Shown: positions 36,113 through 45,139 of the stretch, piece by piece | Position numbering within the stretch: position 1 is the first letter of the stretch | How the letters are laid out: each line of letters starts with the position of its first letter | Assembly (NCBI RefSeq): GCF_003206135.1 | Contig: NZ_PZJT01000009.1 | Location: 177,882 to 241,881 of the forward strand | Origin: Salinicola salarius | Lineage (GTDB): Bacteria > Pseudomonadota > Gammaproteobacteria > Pseudomonadales > Halomonadaceae | DNA length: 64,000 bases | Reading direction: 5' to 3' | Program-made: the position numbers and the translations under genes | Notes under the pieces: model-generated | Seen by the model: the letters and a program-made list of their open reading frames with translations, nothing else | Told to the model about the DNA's origin: nothing | Database searches by the model: none

Positions 36113-36516
36113 GGAGCGCTCGACGGCAAGAGCCGATGAGGCAAAGCGCTGGGAATTCGAGCGGTGAAATAGCACTCGCATTTGTGCCGCAATGGATCAT
36201 AGTTCAAGCATTGGCTCGGCCCGATACCGGGCGATTACAGGAGCATCGGCAGTGGTAGCGATTCCCTGGTCAGGTGGTTGCAGGACAAGGCAAGAGGCCG
36301 GGGAGAGTGGATCGGGTCGGCGACTTTCGTTGAAGACAGCGATGGATTCGACGACCGAATCGATCTGACTCGATCCGAGGTCGCAAGGCCTCGCGGCGGT
36401 AAAACGGAAACGAGTGAAGGGCCATTATCGCGCAGCGACCCCCGCAGGCCGGTACGGGCTTCCGGGGCGCCCTGACCTCTCGTCAACGCAAACTATCTGA
36501 ACATGATGGGAGCCGC

Positions 36517-38580
36517 ATGAGTACAAGCCCCGATAATAATTCCACGACCGAGGACAGGCTGAATCCAGTCGTCTTCTATGGGTCGGTCATTGGTATCGTC
36601 CTCTTCTCGCTATGGGCGATGGTCGCTACCGAACAGGCCAGCGGCATCATCAATGCGCTGCTGGGTTGGATCTCCAACACTTTCGGCTGGTATTACTTTC
36701 TGACGGTCGTCATCTATCTGGCGTTCGTGCTGTTCGTGGGGGTGTCCCGCTTCGGCAGGATTCGCCTCGGGCCCGAGCATTCGCGACCCGATTTCAACAT
36801 CTTCTCCTGGTCGGCAATGCTGTTCTCCGCCGGTATCGGGATCGGGGTCATTTTCTTCGCCCTGGCGGAGCCGCTGACCCAGTTCTACAACGCGCCCAAT
36901 GCTCCCGATGACCAGATCGCGGCCGCGCGCCACGCGATGCAGCTGACCTTCCTGCACTGGGGGCTTTCAGGGTGGGGCATCTATACCCTGGTGGGGATGT
37001 CGCTGGCCTTCTTCAGCTATCGCCACAACCTCCCGCTGACCATCAGTAGCGCCCTCTATCCCATTTTCGGCAAGAAGATCTACGGCCCTGTCGGCCACGT
37101 GGTGGATATCGCCGCCGTGCTGGGAACCGTGTTCGGCATCGCCGCCAGTCTCGGGATCGGTGTCATCCAGCTCAACTACGGTCTGAACTTCATGTTCGGT
37201 ATCGCGGAGAGCGCCTGGACGCAGACGATCCTGGTCCTGCTGATCGTGCTGTTCGCCACCATTTCGGCGGTGACGGGTGTCGAGAAGGGGATCCGTCGGC
37301 TTTCCGAGTTCAATGTCCTGCTGGCCATCGCGCTGTTGCTGTTCGTGCTGTTCGCCGGCAAGACGGTGTTCCTGCTCAACGCGCTGGTGATGAACGTCGG
37401 CGACTATCTGTCCAACTTCATCTCGATGTCGTTCGACACCTACGCCTTCGACCGCCCGACGGAGTGGCTGAACGGCTGGACCCTGTTCTTCTGGGCCTGG
37501 TGGATCGCCTGGGGCCCGTTCGTCGGCCTGTTCCTGGCGCGCATCTCGCGTGGCCGCACGATTCGTACCTTCGTGGCCGGTACCCTGACGCTGCCGATCG
37601 CGTTCATGATGATCTGGATGTCGATCCTCGGTAACAGCGCCCTCGACATGGCGATGAACGGGGCGGCGGACTTCGGCCAGCAGGTCATGGAAACGCCGCC
37701 GGCGGGGATCTATCTGTTCCTGCAGGAATATCCGTTCCCGGTCATCACGACCGTTGCCGTGAGCATTCTGGCGATCGTGTTCTTCATCACCTCCGGCGAC
37801 TCGGGTGCCCTGGTGCTGTCGAACTTCACCTCCAAGCTCAAGGACGTCAACAGCGACGCGCCCATCTGGATGCGTATCCTGTGGTCGGCCGTGATCGGGA
37901 TTCTGACCCTGTCGCTGCTGCTCGCCGGTGGCCTGTCGACGCTGCAGAGCGCGGTGGTCATCACCGGGCTGCCCTTCTCGATCGTGCTGTTTTTCATGAT
38001 CGCCGGGCTCTACAAGGCACTGAAGGTCGAGGCGTTCAAGGAAGACAGCCATCGCCTGAGCCTGTCCGGCTCGCTGTCGGGGCGGATGTCCACCGGTGGC
38101 CGTGATCGCCCTTACGACTGGAAGATGCGACTCAAGCGCGCCATGTCCTTCCCCAATCGCCAGCAGGCGCAGCAGTTCCTGGAATCGACCGGGCGCCCGG
38201 CGATGGAAGCGGTGCGTGAAGAGCTGTTGAAGCAGGGCGTTCAGGTCGATATCAGCGATGGCAACCAGAACGACGACGACTACCTGTCGCTCTACGTCGA
38301 TCTCGGCAACGAGCAGAACTTCGCCTACCAGATCTGGACGCATCCGTTCTCCACGCCGTCCTTCGCCATGCGCACGCCGCGGAGCAGCAACCGGTACTAC
38401 CGTCTGGAGGTGTATCTGCTGGAAGGGAGTCAGGGTTACGACCTGATGGGTTATACCCGTGAGCAGGTCATCGATGACATTCTCGACCAGTACGAGCGCC
38501 ATCTGCAGTTCCTGCACCTCAACCGCATGGAGCCGGGCAGCATCAACATGCCCGACAGTCCCGAGCAGCCGCCAGGCTGA
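36517..38580 (+). CDS. BCCT-family choline/betaine transporter (BetT-like)
   Basis: 687-residue secondary transporter that imports choline or betaine-type osmolytes with H+ or Na+. About twelve helices are predicted. The family signature is in WTLFFWAWWIAWGPFVGLFLARISRGRTIR, and ligand-site aromatics lie nearby; SAMLFSAGIGIGVIFFALAEP is also typical. The ~180-residue cytoplasmic C-terminus (from about residue 505) is like that of BetT proteins, where it senses osmotic stress. The ATG has GGGAG upstream. Fits a halophilic lifestyle; choline versus betaine is undecided. Confidence 0.92.
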   Translation: MSTSPDNNSTTEDRLNPVVFYGSVIGIVLFSLWAMVATEQASGIINALLGWISNTFGWYYFLTVVIYLAFVLFVGVSRFGRIRLGPEHSRPDFNIFSWSAMLFSAGIGIGVIFFALAEPLTQFYNAPNAPDDQIAAARHAMQLTFLHWGLSGWGIYTLVGMSLAFFSYRHNLPLTISSALYPIFGKKIYGPVGHVVDIAAVLGTVFGIAASLGIGVIQLNYGLNFMFGIAESAWTQTILVLLIVLFATISAVTGVEKGIRRLSEFNVLLAIALLLFVLFAGKTVFLLNALVMNVGDYLSNFISMSFDTYAFDRPTEWLNGWTLFFWAWWIAWGPFVGLFLARISRGRTIRTFVAGTLTLPIAFMMIWMSILGNSALDMAMNGAADFGQQVMETPPAGIYLFLQEYPFPVITTVAVSILAIVFFITSGDSGALVLSNFTSKLKDVNSDAPIWMRILWSAVIGILTLSLLLAGGLSTLQSAVVITGLPFSIVLFFMIAGLYKALKVEAFKEDSHRLSLSGSLSGRMSTGGRDRPYDWKMRLKRAMSFPNRQQAQQFLESTGRPAMEAVREELLKQGVQVDISDGNQNDDDYLSLYVDLGNEQNFAYQIWTHPFSTPSFAMRTPRSSNRYYRLEVYLLEGSQGYDLMGYTREQVIDDILDQYERHLQFLHLNRMEPGSINMPDSPEQPPG

Positions 38581-39442
38581 GATCGCTCCGTGTTGCACTG
38601 ACTCCGACCCCGGCTACCTGGCCGGGGTTTTTCTGGCTGGCATCCGTCTCGATTCCCGCGTCATTCGCGGCGGGAACGCCCTGGCTGCGCGAGAGCCATT
38701 CCAGGATGGCGGCAGCGGTCGTTCGCCCGGGGGCGGTGATTCCCTGCGTGCCGAACAGGCGGTTGAACTCGAACAGAAAGGGTTGATCCCCGACCATCGC
38801 CACGTCGAATCCCCCGTGATCGATCCCCATGCGGGCGGCGACGCGTCGAACCAGGGCTAGCGCCGAAGGGGGGATGTCCTCATGATCGATCGTCCCGCCC
38901 TGGGAGACGTTGGCGCGATACCCGCCCGGTGGCGTCACACGCCAGTAACTGGCAAGAATCTGGTCTCCGATCAGCACGATGCGCAGATCCCTGTCGATGG
39001 GCAGACGCGTCTGGGCGTACAGTACTTCCTGCGATTCGGCGAACGTTTCCAGTTCGCGTCGCGTCTCGATCAGATGCACGCCCTGTCCGCGGGCGCTCCG
39101 AATCTCCTTGAGGATCATCGGGTAGCCGATTTCCGCCTCGACGGTATCGATACCGTGGCAGGTGCTGGCCTGGATCGTCGTTCGCGGGAGGTTGTCCGGG
39201 CAGAGGGCACGGAAGGCACGGGTCTGCTCCACCTTGTCGTGGCCCAGGTAATAGGTGGCCGGCGAGGGGAAGATCCGCTTGTGCAGCGCGTGAAGCAACG
39301 TGTTGACTTGCCAGTAGCTGGGGAAGAGGAGCCAGTCGGCGGCCTGGATCTCGTCGAGGTGTTCGAACATGCGCTCGGGTTTGATGTAGCGAACCCCGGG
39401 AATATGCAGGGTGCGGGAAACGTCGAAAGAGATCAGACGCAT
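38543..39442 (-). CDS. ATP-grasp (RimK-like) protein
   Basis: 299-residue protein with a RimK-type ATP-grasp fold. Seen: an N-terminal pre-ATP-grasp region (MRLISFDVSRTLHIPGVRYIKPE), the nucleotide-binding lysine in YPMILKEIRSARGQGV, LRIVLIGDQILASYWRV, and the metal-binding end QPFLFEFNRLFG. It may ligate an amino acid to a peptide or small molecule; the substrate is unknown. Its last 13 codons overlap the end of the convergent BCCT gene, and the BCCT terminator lies inside its coding region. The C-terminal 40 residues are therefore likely non-conserved. Confidence 0.75.
   Translation of the reverse strand: MRLISFDVSRTLHIPGVRYIKPERMFEHLDEIQAADWLLFPSYWQVNTLLHALHKRIFPSPATYYLGHDKVEQTRAFRALCPDNLPRTTIQASTCHGIDTVEAEIGYPMILKEIRSARGQGVHLIETRRELETFAESQEVLYAQTRLPIDRDLRIVLIGDQILASYWRVTPPGGYRANVSQGGTIDHEDIPPSALALVRRVAARMGIDHGGFDVAMVGDQPFLFEFNRLFGTQGITAPGRTTAAAILEWLSRSQGVPAANDAGIETDASQKNPGQVAGVGVSATRSDLSLAAARDCRAC
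38608..38632 (+). terminator. Terminator of the BCCT gene
   Basis: CCCCGGC (38608-38614) pairs with GCCGGGG (38621-38627), followed by TTTTT. It lies within the C-terminal codons of the convergent ATP-grasp gene. Confidence 0.85.
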
Positions 39443-39527
39443 CGGATGCCTCGTGAAATACCAGCCGCTGACAGGATGGAGGAAAAAATCGCGCCATCAT
39501 CGGGCCGTTTTCGCGCCTTGGCAAGAC

Positions 39528-39619
39528 TCTCCATGGCGAAATTCTCCGAGTCTCCATGGCGAAATTCTCCGAGTCCCCATGGCGAAATGCTCCGAGTCTC
39601 GATGGCAGAATTCGCCGGC
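39528..39619. repeat. 23-bp tandem repeat, four copies
   Basis: Units start at 39528, 39551, 39574 and 39597. The first two are identical, the third differs at two bases and the fourth is decayed. The core is CCATGGCGAAATTCTCCGAG. It lies in the promoter region between the ATP-grasp gene and the SSS carrier. Confidence 0.93.
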
Positions 39620-39722
39620 CCTTGACGAGAGGCGAGACGCTCCGTCCGTGGCGCCGAGGGTCACACCGGAAACGACGTGCTACGCTCAAGTTTGTCGATA
39701 ACAAAAAAGCGAGGACTCGGAT

Positions 39723-41348
39723 GTGGGAGCCTTTACCTGGTGGGACACCGTCGTTCTGATCGTCTACGTGGTGGGGATCGCCTGGGTGGGCGCCCGCTTC
39801 GGCAAGGATCAGGAGAGCACGCAGGACTACTTCCTCGGTGGTCGCAAGATTCCCGGCTGGGCCATCGGACTGTCGGTCATGGCGACGCAGGCCAGTGCCA
39901 TCACGTTCATCGGCGCGCCCGGCTGGGGTTTCGAAGGCGGGCTGGAGCGCCTGGCGACGTTCATCAACGTACCGCTGGCGATGGCGGTGCTGATCGTGAT
40001 TCTGGTGCCGATCTTCCACCGCGCCGGGATCTACAGCATCTACGAGCTGCTCGAACGTCGTTTCGGGGCGCTGACGCGATCGCTGGCTGCGCTGCTGTTC
40101 CTGGTCGCCCGAGGCCTCGCCACCGGCGTCGTGCTTTACGCGCCGGCGCTGGTGCTGTCGGTCGTCACCGGCTGGGACGTCAATCTGACCATCGTGCTGA
40201 TGGCGGTCATCGCGGTGAGCTACACCGTGCTTGGCGGGATCAGCGCGGTGATCTGGACAGACGTGATCCAGATGTTCGTGCTGTGGCTGGGGGCGATCCT
40301 GAGCATGGTGCTGATGGTCTCGAGCCTGCCCGGCGGCTGGAGCGACGTATTCGCCTACGGTGCCGCCAACGACATGTTCGATACCATCGACCTGTCGCTC
40401 GACCCCACCGTGACCTACTCGCTATGGGCGGGGCTGATCGGTGGCGTGGTCATGCACATCGCCTATTTCGGCACCGACCAGAGCCAGATCCAGCGGGTGC
40501 TGACCAGCCCGTCGATCGCCGAAGGGCAGCGCTCGCTGCTGATCGGCGGCTATCTGCTGGTGCCGCAGATGCTGCTGTTCCTGTTCATCGGCGTAATGCT
40601 GGCGGCCTACTACCAGCAGCATGGCCTGACCGCACCGGACAACCTCAACGAGCTGTTCCCGCGCTACGTGGTCAACGCTTTCCCTGTCGGAATCACCGGG
40701 CTGGTGATTGCCGGCGTTTTCGCGGCGGCGATGTCGAGCCTGGATTCCGCGCTCAATTCGCTCTCCGCGGTGACGGTGCGCGATTTCTATGCCCGCTACG
40801 TCAAGCCCGATGCCGACGAGAAGCACTATCTGAAGGCGTCGCGCTGGGCGACCATCTTCTGGGGGCTCTACGCCACGGCGTTCGCGTTCTTCGCGGGCAA
40901 TCTCGGGCCGGTCATCGAAGCCGTCAATCGTATCGGTTCCTGGTTCTACGGTGCGTTGCTGGGCACCTTCCTGCTGGCCGTGCTCAGCCACCGCAGCAAC
41001 GGGCGCGGGGCGGTCGCCGGTATCGTTCTCGGCATGGCGGCAGTGTGGGCCGTGTCGCAGACCGATATCTCCTGGCTGTATCAGAACTTCGTAGGGCTGG
41101 TGGTTTCGGTCGTCGTCGGCTATGTCGTGAGTTTGACCGCGCCGGCACCCTCGGCGGCTCAGCTGTCGGATGTGGTGATCGACGAAACCGCGCCGGACAT
41201 GCAGGCGATGCTCAAGGGCCGCCATGACGGTGCCATCGAGATCGGCCGTGATGCCCGCCTGACGCGGCGCCGCTGCATTGGGTTGGTGGTGTGGTTCTTC
41301 GTCTCGCTGATCGTGCTGGGGCTGTTGCAGGGCTGGGCCAATGGCTGA
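39723..41348 (+). CDS. Sodium:solute symporter family transporter
   Basis: 541-residue SSS-family carrier with about thirteen predicted helices. Family segments are DYFLGGRKIPGWAIGLSVMATQASAITFIGAPG, YTVLGGISAVIWTDVIQMFVLWLG, and AAMSSLDSALNSLSAVTVRDFYARYVKP, with the sodium-site SSLDSALNS. The substrate is unknown; related proteins carry sugars, myo-inositol or organic acids. GTG start at 39723 with GAGGA upstream. The end overlaps the next ORF by eight bases. Confidence 0.92.
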   Translation: MGAFTWWDTVVLIVYVVGIAWVGARFGKDQESTQDYFLGGRKIPGWAIGLSVMATQASAITFIGAPGWGFEGGLERLATFINVPLAMAVLIVILVPIFHRAGIYSIYELLERRFGALTRSLAALLFLVARGLATGVVLYAPALVLSVVTGWDVNLTIVLMAVIAVSYTVLGGISAVIWTDVIQMFVLWLGAILSMVLMVSSLPGGWSDVFAYGAANDMFDTIDLSLDPTVTYSLWAGLIGGVVMHIAYFGTDQSQIQRVLTSPSIAEGQRSLLIGGYLLVPQMLLFLFIGVMLAAYYQQHGLTAPDNLNELFPRYVVNAFPVGITGLVIAGVFAAAMSSLDSALNSLSAVTVRDFYARYVKPDADEKHYLKASRWATIFWGLYATAFAFFAGNLGPVIEAVNRIGSWFYGALLGTFLLAVLSHRSNGRGAVAGIVLGMAAVWAVSQTDISWLYQNFVGLVVSVVVGYVVSLTAPAPSAAQLSDVVIDETAPDMQAMLKGRHDGAIEIGRDARLTRRRCIGLVVWFFVSLIVLGLLQGWANG

Positions 41349-41976
41349 GCGAAAGGCCGTGCCGCCGGAACCGCTGGTGCGTCTGCCCCGGCGCGTGAAC
41401 GCTACCGACGCCGAACCCAGGCTGCGCCGCTTTGGCGCCGAGCGGTTCGAACCGGCGTGGCTGTCGCTGTGGGCCGTGGCGATCGGCCGCGAGGCGGCAA
41501 CGCCGCTGGCCTGGCTCTTGGCCGCCGAGAACCTGCCCCGGGCGTTGTTGGTGGCGGGGGAGCTGGACCTGCAGCCGGCAGAGGACGATGACGCCCTTGC
41601 GCTTGGCGGCGGCCAGCGGCCGACGGTTGCGCAGTTCGAGCGCTGGTGGCTCTGGGAGCGGCTGGCCCGGCCACGCCGCTGGTCGCTGCGTGTACAGCCG
41701 TCGACGATGCGCGCCGTCGAGCTGCCTCTGTGGCTGGGTTATTCCCAAGGGCGGCCGGGCTATTCGCAAGGGCGGCCGGGCTATTCGCAAGGGCAACAGA
41801 GCTATCGGCAGCGCCGCCAGACGCGGCTCATCGTTCTCAGCGGGCTCTCGGGCGAAGCGCTGGGAGCGCTCAAGCCCGCGGTGCTGGCGGGGCTTCGCGA
41901 TTGCCTGAACGCGAAGCCGTACGCCACGAATCATACGAGCCGGCAGGTTCGCGACGACGACCCCGTGCCGGGTTAG
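41341..41976 (+). CDS. Hypothetical protein with GYSQGRP repeats
   Basis: 211-residue protein, no family recognised. Its ATG overlaps the SSS carrier stop (ATGGCTGA), suggesting co-expression. The N-terminal ~120 residues are Trp/Arg/Leu-rich (FERWWLWERLARPRRWSLRV). Residues 133-153 are three copies of a seven-residue unit (GYSQGRP), encoded by a 21-bp DNA repeat (41737-41799). It ends by overlapping kdgK convergently by four bases. It could be a helper of the carrier, which is only a guess from position. Confidence 0.62.
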   Translation: MAERKAVPPEPLVRLPRRVNATDAEPRLRRFGAERFEPAWLSLWAVAIGREAATPLAWLLAAENLPRALLVAGELDLQPAEDDDALALGGGQRPTVAQFERWWLWERLARPRRWSLRVQPSTMRAVELPLWLGYSQGRPGYSQGRPGYSQGQQSYRQRRQTRLIVLSGLSGEALGALKPAVLAGLRDCLNAKPYATNHTSRQVRDDDPVPG

Positions 41977-42953
41977 ATCGCCTCGCCGCTGCGCTCCATG
42001 GCGACCAGCTGCTCCCGGCTGGGCAGGCCTTCCATGTCGCCGATGACCTGCACCTGTCGGGCGCCGATCAAGTTGCCGCGATGCAGCGCGGCGCGCCAAT
42101 CCAGTCCGTCCAGATAGGCGCTGACGATGCCCACCGCAAAGCCGTCACCGGCGCCGACGGTATCGATGACCTGCTTGACGGGCGAGCCTTCGACGGTGCC
42201 TTCGCTGTCGGCGGTACGGAAGTAGCTGCCTTCCGGGCCCAGCTTGATGACCACGACCTTGGCGCCCCGGTCGAGATAGCCTCCGGCGATGTCGTAGGCC
42301 GTGTCGCGGCCGGTCAGCAGGCGCCCTTCGCTGAGCCCTGGCATGACGATGTCGGCCTCGGCGGCCAGCGCGTTGAGCGTTTCGATCATGACCTTTTCGC
42401 TGGGCCACAGGCTGGGCCGCAGGTTGGGATCGAACGAGATCGACAGGCCGGCGCTGCGCGCCCGGCGCAACAGATGAAACGACAGCTCTCGCGCCGACTC
42501 GGAGATGGCCGGCGGGATCCCGGTGGCATGAAGGTGGCGTGCGGATTCCAGCGCCACGCCTTCGCTGTCGGCGACGTTGAGGTAGCTGGCCGCGCTGCCC
42601 CGGCGAACGTACTCAACGTGAGGGTCGGCACCGTCGACGGCGCGCTCCTTGAAGACCAAGCCGGTGGCGTGGGTGTCATCGCGCTGCACATGGCGGCAGT
42701 CCAGCCCTTCAGTCTCCAGCGCCCGCTGCAGGAAGGTGCCGTTGTGATCCGCGCCGACGCGACTGAGCCAGCGCACATCGAAGCCCAGTCGTGACAGCCC
42801 GATCGCCACGTTGGTATCGGCACCGGCCGTGCGGCGGTGGAATCGCGTGACCTGGTCCAGCGGGCCGTCGTCGTCGGCGACGAACAGGGCCATGGCTTCA
42901 CCGAAGGTCAGCACATCGTAGCGAGAATCGTGGCGGGAATCGGAACGGGGCAT
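41973..42953 (-). CDS. kdgK: PfkB-family sugar kinase, probable 2-keto-3-deoxygluconate kinase
   Basis: 326-residue ribokinase-type kinase. The N-terminal motif is FGEAMALFVADDDGPL, substrate-binding TAGADTNVAIGLSRLG resembles KDG kinases, and the C-terminal signature with the catalytic Asp is IDTVGAGDGFAVG. KDG kinase makes 2-keto-3-deoxy-6-phosphogluconate for the Entner-Doudoroff split. The TRAP operon and GhrB-type reductase 6-11 kb away support sugar-acid catabolism. GGAGA precedes the ATG. Confidence 0.85.
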   Translation of the reverse strand: MPRSDSRHDSRYDVLTFGEAMALFVADDDGPLDQVTRFHRRTAGADTNVAIGLSRLGFDVRWLSRVGADHNGTFLQRALETEGLDCRHVQRDDTHATGLVFKERAVDGADPHVEYVRRGSAASYLNVADSEGVALESARHLHATGIPPAISESARELSFHLLRRARSAGLSISFDPNLRPSLWPSEKVMIETLNALAAEADIVMPGLSEGRLLTGRDTAYDIAGGYLDRGAKVVVIKLGPEGSYFRTADSEGTVEGSPVKQVIDTVGAGDGFAVGIVSAYLDGLDWRAALHRGNLIGARQVQVIGDMEGLPSREQLVAMERSGEAI

Positions 42954-43005
42954 GGCGTCTCCTGGCTTGTGGAAAAGTTTTTGGGCCTCTTTGAGAGGTC
43001 GTTTT

Positions 43006-43037
43006 GAAGCTTTTGTTTGAAGCTTTTGTTTGAAGCG
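43006..43037. repeat. 13-bp direct repeat (GAAGCTTTTGTTT)2
   Basis: Two perfect copies at 43006 and 43019 followed by a partial GAAGCG, between the NERD-protein gene and kdgK. Confidence 0.9.
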
Positions 43038-43078
43038 CTCTCTGGAAAAAGCCTGGGAAAAGTCCGAGGCGGAGACTT

Positions 43079-44002
43079 TCAGGCTCCGTCAGTTGGCCGG
43101 CGCTTGCTCTCGAAGCGCCGATAGCGGGCATTCAGGGTGTCCACCAGATGCTGGCGCTGGGCGTCGTCGATGACTTCGACCTGGGCGGTGCCGAGCTGGG
43201 TGGCGAGATCGACGCCGTCGACCACACGAATGTCGCGGCTGTCGCCGAGATGCTCGGTTTCGTCATCGATGATCCAGCCCGGAAGCACGAGGATGCCTCT
43301 CACCGGCACGCTCAATTTGGCGTGGCGCGACAGCCACTGGCGCAGCCAGACCGTCGACAGCTGAACCTTGCGCAGGATCTGACGTTCGCTCCAGCCGCGG
43401 AAGCGCAGGCGTTCGTTCTCTACCGATACGGTGTTGATGGGGTGACCCTCGAGATCGAGCGGAAAGTCGCGGGCCACGGTCTGGATCACGAACACGCCCT
43501 GGGGCGTTACCAGCACGTTGTCGATACTGTAGCTGTCGGCGGGAAAATCATGAAAGACGAAGTAGGGCTTGGCCAGCGGCCGGATCAGATGATCCAGTGC
43601 CTGGCCGACCGCCAGCTCGCAGGCCAGACTGCGCGTCAGGCGACGGAGACGCTGCACGTCGCGCAGGATCAGAAAGCAGAACAGCATGGCCAGCAGCGTG
43701 CTGACGACGCCATACAGCGACCATTCCAGCCAGCTCTGTCTTTCGGCGAACAGCATGCGGCCCATGCCGTAAACCAGTGGCATCAAGGTGAGCGTCGGCG
43801 CCAGCGTGGCATCGAGGAAGAACGTCATACGGGCTTTCTCGAGACGGTCGCGATGGGCCTGGGCGATCTCGCGGATGGGCTTGCCGTCATGCGGAGAGCG
43901 AAGGCCGACGGTCTGCACGTCGCGCAGAGTGATCGCCACCAGGGCGGCGGCGCCCAGGGGAGCGAGGAAGATCAGCGGCAGCACGTACTCCAACCAGGCC
44001 AT
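43079..44002 (-). CDS. NERD-domain membrane protein
   Basis: 307-residue protein with a nuclease-related (NERD) domain. The N-terminus has one hydrophobic helix (YVLPLIFLAPLGAAALVAI) and a second pair lies around residues 63-115. The NERD domain follows (AVGQALDHLI, then SYSIDNVLVTPQGVFVIQTVAR), in which the D-(I/N)-V and Q-x-V/K residues match the restriction-endonuclease-like core. Catalytic competence is unproven; the usual ExK-like pair reads QTV here. Function unknown; predicted membrane-anchored. Confidence 0.75.
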   Translation of the reverse strand: MAWLEYVLPLIFLAPLGAAALVAITLRDVQTVGLRSPHDGKPIREIAQAHRDRLEKARMTFFLDATLAPTLTLMPLVYGMGRMLFAERQSWLEWSLYGVVSTLLAMLFCFLILRDVQRLRRLTRSLACELAVGQALDHLIRPLAKPYFVFHDFPADSYSIDNVLVTPQGVFVIQTVARDFPLDLEGHPINTVSVENERLRFRGWSERQILRKVQLSTVWLRQWLSRHAKLSVPVRGILVLPGWIIDDETEHLGDSRDIRVVDGVDLATQLGTAQVEVIDDAQRQHLVDTLNARYRRFESKRRPTDGA

Positions 44003-44211
44003 GAGCGGGTGTCCTTGCGGCGTGGGCGGGAAGAGGTCCCATTCTAGCCGAGGTCGAGCATCGTCTGCGATGTCGATGGATTCGCCGGTCGAACCGTGGC
44101 GATGCCCGGCGGCTCATCACGACGGCATGATGCGGGGGCCGGTGCGACATGATCGGCCATCCGGCATGCTACGGTGAATACTGCAAGCGGGTCGATGAGA
44201 AACGTCTTTCG

Positions 44212-45084
44212 ATGGAAAACATCATGTTCGAAGATACCAGCCAGGACGTCGAGGCGCTGGCCGAGTTTGTCTCGCGCCATCGACGGCTGTTCGTGCTCAC
44301 GGGGGCCGGGGTGAGTACCGATTGCGGCATTCCCGACTATCGCGATGCGCGCGGCGACTGGAAGCGGCCGCCGCCGGTCAGTCATCAGGCTTTCATGGGC
44401 AGTCACGGCGTGCGGCAACGCTACTGGGCCCGCAGCCTGGTCGGCTTCCGGGCGCTGGCGGCCGCCCATCCGGGCAAGGCGCACGCGGCATTGACCGCGC
44501 TGGAGCGTCAGTCGCGAATCACTTCGCTGGTGACCCAGAACGTCGATGGCCTGCATCAACGCGCCGGCGCCCGCCGCGTCATCGACCTGCACGGTCAGGC
44601 CGATGTGGTGAAGTGCATGAACTGTGACGCGACCCTGATGCGTCATGCATTGCACGACGAACTGGCACGACGCAATCCCGAGTGGCTGTCATTGAGCGCC
44701 GAGGTGGGGCCGGACGGCGACGCCGATCTCGACGGTTACGACTTCTCGACGTTCGACGTGCCGAGCTGCCATCGCTGCCGCGTCGGCGTCTTCAAGCCGG
44801 ATGTGGTGTTCTTCGGCGACAACGTGCCCAGGGCCCGTGTCGAACAGGCTTTCCAGGCGCTGGAGGAGGCTTCGGGGATGCTGGTGGTCGGCTCGTCGCT
44901 GATGGTCTATTCGGGGTTTCGCTTCGCCCGTCAGGCAGCCAAGCTCGGCAAGCCGATCGCCTGCGTCAATCTCGGCAAGACGCGCGCGGACGCGCTGTTC
45001 GATCTCAAGGTCACCGCACCGATCGGCCCGACCCTGACGGCACTGATCGACGCGCTGGAGCCGCTGCAACGCCTGGCGCGCTGA
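44212..45084 (+). CDS. NAD-dependent protein deacylase, Sir2 family
   Basis: 290-residue sirtuin. NAD-binding motifs are LTGAGVSTDCGIPDYRD and TQNVDGLHQRAGARRVIDLHG, with the catalytic His in DLHG. Zinc cysteines are CMNC and, after a ~50-residue insert, CHRC. FKPDVVFFGDNVP and VGSSLMVYSGFRFA complete the fold. It removes acyl groups from lysines and may also have ADP-ribosyl activity. The zinc-module insert (GPDGDADLDGYDFSTFDVP) is longer than in CobB and resembles class II sirtuins. ATG at 44212 is a best guess; 44224 is possible. Confidence 0.92.
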   Translation: MENIMFEDTSQDVEALAEFVSRHRRLFVLTGAGVSTDCGIPDYRDARGDWKRPPPVSHQAFMGSHGVRQRYWARSLVGFRALAAAHPGKAHAALTALERQSRITSLVTQNVDGLHQRAGARRVIDLHGQADVVKCMNCDATLMRHALHDELARRNPEWLSLSAEVGPDGDADLDGYDFSTFDVPSCHRCRVGVFKPDVVFFGDNVPRARVEQAFQALEEASGMLVVGSSLMVYSGFRFARQAAKLGKPIACVNLGKTRADALFDLKVTAPIGPTLTALIDALEPLQRLAR

Positions 45085-45091
45085 AGCGACA

Positions 45092-45113
45092 GAACCCGGC
45101 CGAGGCCGGGTTC
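45092..45113. terminator. Hairpin between sirtuin and aldo/keto reductase genes
   Basis: GAACCCGGCC (45092-45101) pairs with GGCCGGGTTC (45104-45113) across a tight turn, between convergent genes. There is no T run. Confidence 0.6.
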
Positions 45114-45139
45114 CAGATTGGCGATGAATCACTTCACGT

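Larger units (their letters stand above)
35768..36516. other. Long intergenic region upstream of the BCCT carrier
   Basis: A 749-bp stretch without a convincing gene. It holds a pyrimidine tract with an 11-bp repeat (CCCTTTTGCTT twice, about 35804-35830), an AT-rich segment around 35930-35970 with a BetI-like palindrome, and a 15-bp repeat at 36063-36112. Open frames here are low-complexity products of the repeats. Confidence 0.7.

Noticed and set aside
36967..38598. 543-codon minus-strand ORF opposite the BCCT gene
   Set aside because: Composition is His/Arg/Gln-rich shadow translation of membrane helices; the plus-strand carrier is certain.
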